Part shown: piece by piece, positions 1 through 7,788 of the stretch
Layout of the letters: each line of letters starts with the position of its first letter
Numbering within the stretch: the stretch's first letter is position 1
Source: CAWUKT01 sp041565275
GTDB taxonomy: Bacteria > Bacteroidota > Bacteroidia > J057 > JADKCL01
Assembly (NCBI GenBank): GCA_041565275.1
Contig: JBFGVE010000032.1
Coordinates: 1-24,075 of the forward strand
Reading direction: 5' to 3'
DNA: 24,075 bases
The notes under the pieces: model-generated
What the model saw: only the letters and a program-made list of their open reading frames with translations
Told to the model about the DNA's origin: nothing
Databases searched by the model: none
Program-made: the position numbers and the translations under genes

Positions 1-1875
1 AACTGTATCTGCATTCATGGTTAAATACAGATCACCCTGTTGGGGGGCATCCATTCCAATGATGGTGGGCTGGTCCGCGACAGTGTTATTGGTTACTGTA
101 TTCCCTGTTTTGAGAACCGCAACTACAGTAACATCATGTTCATAAGCCATGGGCTTGGGAAAATCCCTAAACTGTAGATATGGATCACCAGGGCCAGGAT
201 TGGGGAATCGAATTACACCATTGAAATTGATCTCTCCAGGCTCCCATGTTGGTAAGGGGGTACTACCTGTAGGTTCAACCCTGACACGGAAAGAATCCCG
301 TGGGTAACTCATGTCATAAATTGTTTTACCATCAATAAACACGCAGGTGGTAGACGAATCAGCACATGCAAACCCAGTATCAGCCCTGAGCCAAATAAAA
401 TTCCCATCCAGGGATCGACAGTCGGAGATCCCACCCGGAAGTGGGAAAGTGACTGTGGAAGGATTCGTGGTCTCAATCGTAAAATACCTGGTTCCAGGTG
501 CAGCGGTTGCAGGAAATTCCACACTGAATTTTCCTAAGCCGTGATCTACTATTGAAAAGGACTGTGGAGCCGAAAAATTAGGATCACTGTCGATGATCAA
601 CTGGTAGGTATTAGGTGGCTGGCCAACTTGTAAGCCTACAAACTCAGTGTTTTTTAAAAATAAAGTAATTGAATCAGATGCTGCATTCATCCCAGTATTT
701 ACTGATTTGTAGACCCTGGCCATTCTGGAATTTGGATTAACTCCCAAAGGGCAGGTAAAATCAGTGCCTCCACCATTATGTCCGATGAGAAAATAATTTT
801 GGTCAGTGGGTATGTAAGGATTATCATGCCAATGCGTTGGAACGCCACCAGAAAAGCTATGACCATATGTCAAAATCAATCCTCCCGCGTCCGTGCTGGA
901 AGTAGACATATTCTGGGTAAAGTTCGATCGATTTGTAGCATCTTCCTTACAAATACCAATGATGTTGTAGTCATAGGTACCATCCAAGGAATAAATAGTG
1001 GTACCATCAGCGTTAATGTAGTCATTTGGGAGCGTGATCCCGTACTTTATAGCCAAGTAGGTCTGGACTCGCTGAATATCAGCGGCAGTAAGTACTGCAT
1101 CATATATGATTAACTCTGCAAATTCAGCTGCCAAAGCTCCTTGGGAAATATCAGCATGTCTTCCCAAGCCATATTTATTCGCCGCGTCATGATCTCTATT
1201 CGTACCAGTTGGACTAGATTGATCATCTATTGCGTCTACAGAGATGTTAAATGCACCACCACGAATTCGAGTATGGGAAACGATGTGAGCCTTACCGTCA
1301 TTGTACATACCTGTGCATTCCAAAGACGCGACATTAGAATTATTATCAGTCTGGTGATAATTGATTTTCCCACCATTTATGGTGATGTAATATGCGTCTT
1401 CGTTAGACCCATCATCCCTACCACCAAATATAACAGGTTGAGAATCTGGAAGAACATGTGATCCCGTAGAAGATGTCTTGAACACGATGAAAACAGTCCT
1501 ATCTTGATCCTCCTTGTCCAATTTTGGAATCTCAATGTATGAATCCGTACCGTTTGTCGAAAAGGCTTCCCTGAAATTCATTGAAGGAATTTTGTAAGGA
1601 GTATTGCTGCCCCGATTAAGCCTGGCATCTGTCCCTCCCTCTTCATTGTTCCAATTGTTGCCTGCAATACAGTTGTTAACTGGTGGGTTATCATCATAAC
1701 ATGTATTCCCAAGGTCGGCACGATACCACCCCTCTAGGTTAGTGACAATTCCGCCAGGCCCTTGAGAAAATCCCCTTTCCGTAAATCCCAAGAAGGTCAC
1801 TAAAAAGAATACAGTTAGCAAGGAAGTTGGCAAAACCTGTTGAAAAGTCACTTTATAGTTGATTGGTAGATTCAT
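1..1875 (-). CDS. Secreted LamG/jelly-roll surface protein, 3' end cut by window
   Basis: The frame is open from an ATG at 1875 to the window edge: 625 residues with no stop, so the C terminus is missing. The N terminus looks like a signal peptide (hydrophobic run around residues 16-31, likely cleavage near GFSQ, 35-38). Residues about 46-280 form a LamG-like beta-sandwich module that opens with LEGWYRADLG and ends with AAEFAELIIYD followed by YLAIKYGITL (273-282). That ending is typical of large Bacteroidota surface or gliding-type proteins. A second module seems to begin near residue 483 with GNFIWLRADTG (491-501). The role is probably adhesion or carbohydrate/protein binding at the cell surface; a type IX secretion C-terminal domain may lie beyond the edge. 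It starts 43 bases after the VWA gene on the same strand. Whether it belongs functionally to the injection-system operon or is simply next to it cannot be told from this window. Confidence 0.85.
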   Translation of the reverse strand, partial: MNLPINYKVTFQQVLPTSLLTVFFLVTFLGFTERGFSQGPGGIVTNLEGWYRADLGNTCYDDNPPVNNCIAGNNWNNEEGGTDARLNRGSNTPYKIPSMNFREAFSTNGTDSYIEIPKLDKEDQDRTVFIVFKTSSTGSHVLPDSQPVIFGGRDDGSNEDAYYITINGGKINYHQTDNNSNVASLECTGMYNDGKAHIVSHTRIRGGAFNISVDAIDDQSSPTGTNRDHDAANKYGLGRHADISQGALAAEFAELIIYDAVLTAADIQRVQTYLAIKYGITLPNDYINADGTTIYSLDGTYDYNIIGICKEDATNRSNFTQNMSTSSTDAGGLILTYGHSFSGGVPTHWHDNPYIPTDQNYFLIGHNGGGTDFTCPLGVNPNSRMARVYKSVNTGMNAASDSITLFLKNTEFVGLQVGQPPNTYQLIIDSDPNFSAPQSFSIVDHGLGKFSVEFPATAAPGTRYFTIETTNPSTVTFPLPGGISDCRSLDGNFIWLRADTGFACADSSTTCVFIDGKTIYDMSYPRDSFRVRVEPTGSTPLPTWEPGEINFNGVIRFPNPGPGDPYLQFRDFPKPMAYEHDVTVVAVLKTGNTVTNNTVADQPTIIGMDAPQQGDLYLTMNADTV

Positions 1876-1918
1876 GTCGGTACAACGTAGGCCTATTCGG
1901 TAGATCAAAGGATTAATA

Positions 1919-4456
1919 TTAAGACTTATTTTCAACGGGAGCATTGACATCTTCCTTTCCTTTTCGGCCAATTTTTCGGCGGCGGTAAGGATGAGGGCCA
2001 GTACGAAACTCCCTGTAACGGAGATTGGAGGGACTTTTATGATTGAAGGTAATTTGGTCCCCATCTATAAGGGGAACTTTTTCATTGGGTGCTACAGCCT
2101 CTCCATTCACTTCAGTAAAGATCTCGGGAACCAGGTAAACAACTTCGTTTCGAAGTTCCAGCTTTGCAAAAGGCTGAGTGATATTTCCTGGAGCATTAAA
2201 TTGGGGTGTATAAAGCGCCTTTAGCCGAATAGTTGCAGTAGGACCACGCCCGATGACCACATCCTCATTCTTGCGGAGTAAGTCAGTTACATAAGCCGTA
2301 CCATAACGTTTCCGTCCAGTATAGACATCCAGTTCCGACGCTTCCAAAGCTGGAGCACTACGGGAAAGAATATATCCAATGATCCCACCGAGTACCATAA
2401 AAGCAATCATTTTAGGTCCTTCAAAGCTGTTGGCATTGCTGAACCACATTGGCATATAGTAGATGTGAAAGGCAGCAAAACCTCCTACGAGACCCGCCAG
2501 CAGCCCTCGACTATTTCTAATACCCGTCCTAGAAGTCAAGGCACGGCCTATGATCGCACCGAGTAATAACAATGCTATCAGGCCAAACAGATAAGGCGAA
2601 TTTGGCATCAGGAAGTATAGTCCAAATGAAAATGCTGCAAAGACAACCCCTGATAATATCCCTGCTACAATACCTCTGACCAATAACCTTCCGATCATTT
2701 TAACAAGCCCAACAGCGCCCCACTTCCCCTTGTTAGAGACCATCTCCATCCCGAGAGCAATTGCAACGGTAATAAAGAAACCCGCAAGAGTACCCAAGAG
2801 TACCTGGTAAAAAAGAGGGCCTAAGAATTGCTCTTTAATGAGCCGAATTCCATCCTCCCGGGTTGTTCCTTCTGGAATACCTACTGCATTCTCTACTTCC
2901 GGCATAAGGGCCCACCTGCGAATCGTATCATTGATCCACGATGGATCAGCATCTTTGATCATAGCCCAAATAAACCAGCCTACAAAACCACCTGTTACCC
3001 CCCAAAAAAGCCACATCAGGTATTTATAGAATTCCTTTTGGGCGAAGAAATCAGAAATGCCACCAGGCCCCTGACCAGATTCGCATTTATGGGGATGGTA
3101 CATGCACCTTCCTTTCCGCTTTCGGTTGCTTTGACCAGTACTATTTTTCCCGCCACCAGCCTTCTGACCTTCATAGTCCCACGTTTCCAAAGACTGCATA
3201 TGATCGCACCGAACAACTACCTGATCATCATCTCTGAATGGAAATTTTGTCAGGGGATCGTATCGCAAGGTACCTTCTTTCCTTACTTCCCAATAGAATT
3301 TGACATACTTTCCCTTGAAATCTACCCACTGACGCCAAGGTACAATAAAAGCAAAGATGATAAAGAGCAGGAAGCAGATAAGACCACCTAACAGGTAATT
3401 CGTCTGCCAAGCAGTTTGTTCATTCCAAGGATCATACAACAATCCTAACTTGTAAGATGTACTGTCAACTGCAGGATCAGCACCTTTGCCTAGTTGTAAA
3501 AAGACCTTCCTCTCCTCACCGATGTGCGGATGAAGATCGGATTTCAAGAGGATGGAATGAGTGAACTCCCATTCATCTAAAGATTTCACACCGTCCCAAA
3601 ACCCCTTTCCCGGAATCCCTAAGGAAACAGAGTCATCATTTCTGGCAGACGAGGCCACGATTTGATCAAGGTTTTGTTTATATATCTGAGGGCCAATTGC
3701 TATTGGGAGGATTTGGTAGCTTGAATCCAAACTTTCAATTTTCCGAAGCAAGTCATCCCGGTTTGTCAAAACAGGCAACTTTTTGTTGTGGTCATTTTCA
3801 CCGTCACCGATAATGATCAGCATCTTTCTACCTTTTGAATCTGCCATCTTCTCAAGGGCAGCATCTACACATTCATACAGGTGAGTATACCTTGCCTCAA
3901 GCGGACGCTTTACTTTCTGGATAGAATTTTCACCTTTACCCGTGACCCTGTATAATTTTTCATCATAAGTGTACAAGTTGACCATATAGTCAGCTTCCAT
4001 CATTCCCAATATGGAGTCACAAATGAATTTGGCGTCATCTACAAATACTCCTCCATTTCCATTTGACCGCCACATTGAAGAACTGATATCCACGATTATG
4101 GTAACCATATCAAAGGCCTGAGGAGCAACCTTTTGTGCGTCAAGAAACTCCTCTTTCCCATTGACAATCTCTTTGATCAGAAGACTGTCTTTCAGATACT
4201 TGGGGTCTATCACAGTATCCTGAAAAACAGCCTTGATGTTGATATTGAGATATCCTGGAATTCTTGAATCGGAGATAACATAAGAAACTTCCAGAGGAAT
4301 CCCTGAGCCAGAGCTAAGTTGTGCGGCCAGGAGGGAGTCTCGGTTGACAGCCTTTGATCCAAATGCGGAAACCAGGATGAAAACCAAGCAAATCAGGTCG
4401 TGAAGAGCCACCTTTTTCCCATTGGATGAATTCAATATTTTTGTTTTCACACCCAT
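1919..4456 (-). CDS. Polytopic membrane protein: periplasmic VWA, about 7 TM helices, C-terminal FHA-like domain
   Basis: 845 residues, ATG start overlapping the previous stop by 10 bases, so probably translationally coupled. A hydrophobic N terminus (about 19-32) fits a signal peptide or anchor. Residues about 116-260 are a von Willebrand A domain with a metal-site motif D123-I-S125-S-S127, T191, and an IGDGEND strand at 216-222. Predicted membrane helices lie near 353-373, 480-500, 547-569, 592-616, 620-638, 650-668 and 682-698. The soluble loop 374-478 holds C417, H419, C451, H454, H456 and C458, a possible zinc site. Residues about 712-815 resemble an FHA fold: IGRG (735-738), a strand FAKLEL where family members usually have SxxH, VNGE (783-786) and LIDGDQI (796-802). 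Topology by inference: VWA in the periplasm, Cys/His loop and FHA-like domain in the cytoplasm. I do not recognise the whole protein; a scaffold or sensor for the neighbouring system is plausible. Loss of SxxH suggests weak or no phosphothreonine binding. Confidence 0.85.
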   Translation of the reverse strand: MGVKTKILNSSNGKKVALHDLICLVFILVSAFGSKAVNRDSLLAAQLSSGSGIPLEVSYVISDSRIPGYLNINIKAVFQDTVIDPKYLKDSLLIKEIVNGKEEFLDAQKVAPQAFDMVTIIVDISSSMWRSNGNGGVFVDDAKFICDSILGMMEADYMVNLYTYDEKLYRVTGKGENSIQKVKRPLEARYTHLYECVDAALEKMADSKGRKMLIIIGDGENDHNKKLPVLTNRDDLLRKIESLDSSYQILPIAIGPQIYKQNLDQIVASSARNDDSVSLGIPGKGFWDGVKSLDEWEFTHSILLKSDLHPHIGEERKVFLQLGKGADPAVDSTSYKLGLLYDPWNEQTAWQTNYLLGGLICFLLFIIFAFIVPWRQWVDFKGKYVKFYWEVRKEGTLRYDPLTKFPFRDDDQVVVRCDHMQSLETWDYEGQKAGGGKNSTGQSNRKRKGRCMYHPHKCESGQGPGGISDFFAQKEFYKYLMWLFWGVTGGFVGWFIWAMIKDADPSWINDTIRRWALMPEVENAVGIPEGTTREDGIRLIKEQFLGPLFYQVLLGTLAGFFITVAIALGMEMVSNKGKWGAVGLVKMIGRLLVRGIVAGILSGVVFAAFSFGLYFLMPNSPYLFGLIALLLLGAIIGRALTSRTGIRNSRGLLAGLVGGFAAFHIYYMPMWFSNANSFEGPKMIAFMVLGGIIGYILSRSAPALEASELDVYTGRKRYGTAYVTDLLRKNEDVVIGRGPTATIRLKALYTPQFNAPGNITQPFAKLELRNEVVYLVPEIFTEVNGEAVAPNEKVPLIDGDQITFNHKSPSNLRYREFRTGPHPYRRRKIGRKGKEDVNAPVENKS

Positions 4457-6627
4457 TCCGCCTGGTTCATATTTTTTATTTTGATCGTATCAGTAGCCTG
4501 CTTTACAGGTTTCTCCTCATTCTCATAATACCCTGCATACTCAATCTTGTCCCAATCCATCCAGTGATCTACTCCCTCTTTACGATCTTCAGAATTGTTG
4601 ACCTTGCCTGAGATCGTTCTAGTAAAAAACCCACATAGCTTCTTTTCTTCCTTGAGATCAATTTTCAACAACAACTGGAACAGCTCACTGAATTGCTCAT
4701 CTTGGAATTGAAGTTCATCTTCGGAAAGCCTCATCGGCTGGTCTTGCACTACCTGTAACCAACCAATTTTAACCAGATCTGGATGGTCTTCCAACAACTC
4801 TTTGATCTCAGTCCACTTCTCTCGGTCTGGAGCATCATCATAATGGTCCAGTGACCTGGGATCTATAGACCTGAACCTATCGATCCTGACTTCATATTGT
4901 TCGTTTTCAAAATCAAACTTCACAATGGTACCCAAAAGGACACCTTCAATTACAGGCTTTGATCCAGGAGGAATGTCAGGTCTTTCTTTGAGGTAAACGG
5001 CAAGCTCATCAATAAAAACTTTGTGCAAAGAAAGATCAGAAATAGCTGTCTCAGTCCAAAAAGACTTCAGGTCCGGCTTTGGTTTTCTCTTCACACGAGG
5101 ATCTAGTCCCCCCATTCCAGAAATTAGAGCTTCCATCTCTTCAGCCTTCTTTCTTTGACCTCGTGCCCACAGAATATAGCCTAGAACGAAAATCAACAGA
5201 CCAGTACCAACTATATACCATACAAAAGGAGGTATTGGAGGTGGAGGAACGAGGTGAATAGTTCCAATCCCTGTTTTTCTCAACTGATCAGCATCTTCAA
5301 CAAAAACCCGATAATCTCCTTCATCGGGGAGGTCAAACGACTTGACAAACCTTTCTTTGGAAAAAACAGTATCTCCGTATACCAATATACCTCCGTCCAC
5401 ATTGACAAACTGATCACCACTTTTTTTCTCCAACTTAAGAGTAAAAGGGGAGGTTCCACCACTGAGTTTGAACTTAACAGACGCTTCCTCAAGTGTATCC
5501 TTGTATGCGAAACGGATATAATCTTTGAGACTGTTCAAAATAATATCACTCTTGTTCTCAGGAGTCGCACGAATGTTGGCGATCATCTGGTAATCTCTAC
5601 CATCACGAGGTGGTCGAACAAATAACCGATCGTCGACCCATTGTGTAAAGGGGCGATTGATACCTTCAAGAGGCTGATCGTTCCTGACAAATGAAATATC
5701 TAACTGATCTCGTTTCGGAAGAGCATTGGAAAATTTTTGAAATCTGAGGTCGATCCTGTACTTCATCGAATCCACCAACTCCCTGCGAATAAATATGGCT
5801 AAATCTCCTCTTGCATCTTTAACAGACGGCACATCCGGATAGTCTCCAATCAAAGAGATCAAACGATCAGTATCTTCACTTTCTCTGGCGATAGCCACAG
5901 CCCGGTCAATATCACTGTAATCTGGTTCTTCCTCTGGGACCTCAGGAGCAACCTCCGTGGTGACGGGAGGAGGAATGAAGGTGTCGATTACTTCTGGTGG
6001 AGGCTCTTCAGAGACTGGTGCATCACGGAGCATTCCAGTAACTCGGAATCGGAATTCATAAGGAAATGGCTTTTCCAGTTTGGTTTCAGGGGTCAGTGTT
6101 TTGAAACCCATTGTGAAAGTGAAATTCCCGTTCCGGTTTATCTTAAATATAAAGGGTGGCGGAAGTGAATCCCCCTTGACATATTCAACATTCGGGGAAT
6201 TAATGAACTGACGTTTCAATTGGTCGGGGGTTCTACCCGGCACTCTAATTTCTGTCCATATTGGCGGATTCATATCAACCCAAAGAGAACGTACTATGAC
6301 TTTAAAGTCTCTGGATCCATCATAGGTTGAATCTATCCAAGTAATCTTGTCGATCTTAAACTTCACATATCCTTCGTTGATATTGCCAAAATTAATGGGC
6401 AGACCATCTTCGTCGGCATCCATCATCGCAGGGCTACCAATATCAACGCGTGACTTCAAGATGTAAGCTGATAAATCAATGTTTGCCACAACCGGCGAGC
6501 TTTCTTTCCGACGATCCTGCAACTCAATGGTCTTTTTCCAAGCAGATTGAGCCTGTACGATCTCAGGAAAGGAGATCAATAGAAAGAGAATCAGACAGAT
6601 ATGACAGTAACTTTTATGCATGTCCAT
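4447..6627 (-). CDS. Signal-peptide, single-pass membrane protein with degenerate JAB/MPN-like cytoplasmic domain
   Basis: 726 residues; ATG at 6627 (a second ATG two codons on is equally possible). A clear signal peptide (hydrophobic 10-24) has likely cleavage after VQA at 24-26. The periplasmic part, about 27-467, is beta-rich with a Pro/Glu-rich linker at 205-238; I do not recognise its domains. One membrane helix spans about 468-487, followed by basic ARGQRKK, which places the C terminus in the cytoplasm. Residues about 535-678 have the pattern of a JAB/MPN fold: EGVLLG (561-566), a strand near 579-586, then KIGW (620-623), LSEDE (634-638), FQDEQF (641-646) and GFF (666-668). In active JAMM proteases GW is followed by HSHP and then SxxD; here the histidines are replaced (LQVVQDQP), so a zinc protease is unlikely. 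Position directly after E1, Ubl and E2 genes supports a reader or scaffold role. The fold call is inference from short motifs. Confidence 0.8.
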   Translation of the reverse strand: MDMHKSYCHICLILFLLISFPEIVQAQSAWKKTIELQDRRKESSPVVANIDLSAYILKSRVDIGSPAMMDADEDGLPINFGNINEGYVKFKIDKITWIDSTYDGSRDFKVIVRSLWVDMNPPIWTEIRVPGRTPDQLKRQFINSPNVEYVKGDSLPPPFIFKINRNGNFTFTMGFKTLTPETKLEKPFPYEFRFRVTGMLRDAPVSEEPPPEVIDTFIPPPVTTEVAPEVPEEEPDYSDIDRAVAIARESEDTDRLISLIGDYPDVPSVKDARGDLAIFIRRELVDSMKYRIDLRFQKFSNALPKRDQLDISFVRNDQPLEGINRPFTQWVDDRLFVRPPRDGRDYQMIANIRATPENKSDIILNSLKDYIRFAYKDTLEEASVKFKLSGGTSPFTLKLEKKSGDQFVNVDGGILVYGDTVFSKERFVKSFDLPDEGDYRVFVEDADQLRKTGIGTIHLVPPPPIPPFVWYIVGTGLLIFVLGYILWARGQRKKAEEMEALISGMGGLDPRVKRKPKPDLKSFWTETAISDLSLHKVFIDELAVYLKERPDIPPGSKPVIEGVLLGTIVKFDFENEQYEVRIDRFRSIDPRSLDHYDDAPDREKWTEIKELLEDHPDLVKIGWLQVVQDQPMRLSEDELQFQDEQFSELFQLLLKIDLKEEKKLCGFFTRTISGKVNNSEDRKEGVDHWMDWDKIEYAGYYENEEKPVKQATDTIKIKNMNQAEWV

Positions 6628-6641
6628 TCATAATTACTGGT

Positions 6642-7277
6642 TCAGATCATTGATATCCGTATTTTTTTTTCGTGAGCGACCAGCGATTCCCAATCTGAAG
6701 GGATTTCCCAATCAAGAGCGATCCCCACACCTTGCGCTACAATTCCCAAGGGCTCTCCATACTCTCGAACCCATCTGGCAACATTCTCATCTTCAGGATA
6801 CGGGTCTTTCATTTCTGCATGATATGTTTCGTAGGCCAGCATGGCACGGATCCGCAGAATAAGTTCATCCAATGAATAGTAGGTTCCAAATCCTTCGGTG
6901 TTGCCACAAATCCTTCCTACAAAAGGCCCTTCCTCCGATTGGATATTTGGATGCCAAACAGAACTAATCATATAACATACAGGAGGTTCTATGGGGTAGC
7001 CAGGGGTAAGGTGGATCTCAAATATGTGATCCAGCCCAAAAATCGGAAGCTGGTCCCGATCAATTCTAACAATGCTTCGAAGTCCATGAAAGGTCACCCG
7101 GTAGGCCAGTGGGGGTAATTGATCAGGATAGATCAATTTGTAAGATATCCCGTTTCCCTCAGAACACAACCTATCCACCAACAGGTGCTCATGGGCGAGC
7201 CGTTGCTGTAAGGGATCAAAATACCCTCGCTGTTCTTCATATAGACTTTCGAAGTGGTACGTTTCCAAGTGTGACAT
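6642..7277 (-). CDS. E2-like ubiquitin-conjugating (UBC-fold) protein
   Basis: 211 residues, ATG at 7277. The central part has the UBC-fold signature in order: GYPIEPPV (93-100), WHPNI (108-112) and GRICGN (121-126). HPN is the oxyanion-site motif of E2 enzymes, and the Cys after it (C124) sits where the catalytic Cys of E2s is found. The C-terminal helix PEDENVARWV (161-170) also fits the family. An extension of about 50 residues precedes the fold. The expected reaction is to take a ubiquitin-like protein as a thioester from the E1-like protein and pass it to a lysine or other nucleophile. The E1 and Ubl genes immediately upstream supply exactly these partners. Located in the cytoplasm, with no signal peptide. 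The next gene starts 14 bases downstream. No RING- or HECT-like E3 is visible, so the target may be recognised by the E2 itself. Confidence 0.88.
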   Translation of the reverse strand: MSHLETYHFESLYEEQRGYFDPLQQRLAHEHLLVDRLCSEGNGISYKLIYPDQLPPLAYRVTFHGLRSIVRIDRDQLPIFGLDHIFEIHLTPGYPIEPPVCYMISSVWHPNIQSEEGPFVGRICGNTEGFGTYYSLDELILRIRAMLAYETYHAEMKDPYPEDENVARWVREYGEPLGIVAQGVGIALDWEIPSDWESLVAHEKKIRISMI

Positions 7278-7368
7278 TACGTTTCATTAAACACCTTGCC
7301 CCTAGGGGACTGTGACCATCAATTCGCTGACTTTAAATTCCTTCCAACTGTCAATTACGGCTTTTGAC
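7278..7368. other. 91-base gap between Ubl and E2 genes
   Basis: One of the two widest gaps in an otherwise tightly packed operon. It holds a perfect 10-base palindrome, cccctagggg, at 7299-7308. With no loop and no T-tract this is not a typical terminator. I see no tRNA-like or riboswitch-like structure and no convincing promoter. Confidence 0.4.
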
Positions 7369-7668
7369 TCAGCCGGGCACATAGATCCGAACCATTTCCA
7401 GTTTAGCTTCGTTAAGGATATTTTGTTCCTCAAGAGGCTTGTCTTGGTCAATTTCTATGCGCTTATTCTTTTCCCGTTTAAATAACCTGTAATCAATTGT
7501 TTGAGAATCCCCAGAAAGGGAATTAGGATCTTCCTTTGGAATATTTAACTCCTCTTTCTCGAGCAATGTGTTGATAATATCGATCGGTGTTGCAGAAACC
7601 GGCAGCTCAACGTCTACATCGGTGCCGATAGAAGGAATAGAAACGTTAACAAGTATGATATCTTCCAT
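7369..7668 (-). CDS. Small ubiquitin-like (beta-grasp, YukD/EsaB-like) modifier ending in Gly
   Basis: 99 residues, ATG at 7668 with AGGG a few bases upstream. Alternating hydrophobic strands at the N terminus (ILVNVSI, 5-11; VDVELPV, 18-24), a helix at 27-38, a basic middle strand, a PLEEQNI turn (78-84) and a final strand that runs to the end as VRIYVPG match the ubiquitin/YukD beta-grasp layout. The protein ends in Gly with nothing after it, so an E1 could adenylate it without prior trimming. It is rich in Asp, Glu and Ile. Placed between the E1-like and E2-like genes, it is most simply the conjugated modifier. Alternatives are a ThiS/MoaD-type sulfur carrier, which would not need an E2, or a YukD-type structural protein. 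The fold is inferred from pattern and context rather than from a strong signature. Confidence 0.8.
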   Translation of the reverse strand: MEDIILVNVSIPSIGTDVDVELPVSATPIDIINTLLEKEELNIPKEDPNSLSGDSQTIDYRLFKREKNKRIEIDQDKPLEEQNILNEAKLEMVRIYVPG

Positions 7669-7788
7669 GAGTTTCCCTATTTGCGCACGAATCCCAAGAA
7701 CTGGCGTCTGTATAGCTGGACAGTGCTACCATAAAAATATGAAATTTTCAATGAAATCAACATGGAATAAATAAAAAATAACTTATGC
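7669..7788. other. 120-base AT-rich gap between E1 and Ubl genes
   Basis: The longest non-coding stretch in the window. On the minus strand it begins with an A/T-rich run just after the E1 stop and contains a 28-codon ORF (7677-7763) that I do not believe. The AT-rich start could hold an internal promoter for the Ubl and later genes, but no clear -33/-7 pair is seen. No hairpin with a T-tract is visible. Confidence 0.4.

Noticed and set aside
778..1461. Plus-strand ORFs of about 106-111 codons
   Set aside because: They lie opposite the continuous minus-strand LamG frame, have no family resemblance and no plausible context; they are antisense shadows.
1876..1918. Bacteroidota-type promoter (TTTG ... 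TAnnTTTG) before the LamG gene
   Set aside because: A TTTG and a TACGTTG are present on the minus strand, but spacing is short and the start site would fall on the ATG.
7299..7308. Perfect palindrome cccctagggg as terminator or operator
   Set aside because: No loop, no T-tract, and a single 10-base palindrome can occur by chance.
7677..7763. 28-codon minus-strand ORF between E1 and Ubl genes
   Set aside because: Short, no ribosome site, no recognisable character; chance ORF is more likely.
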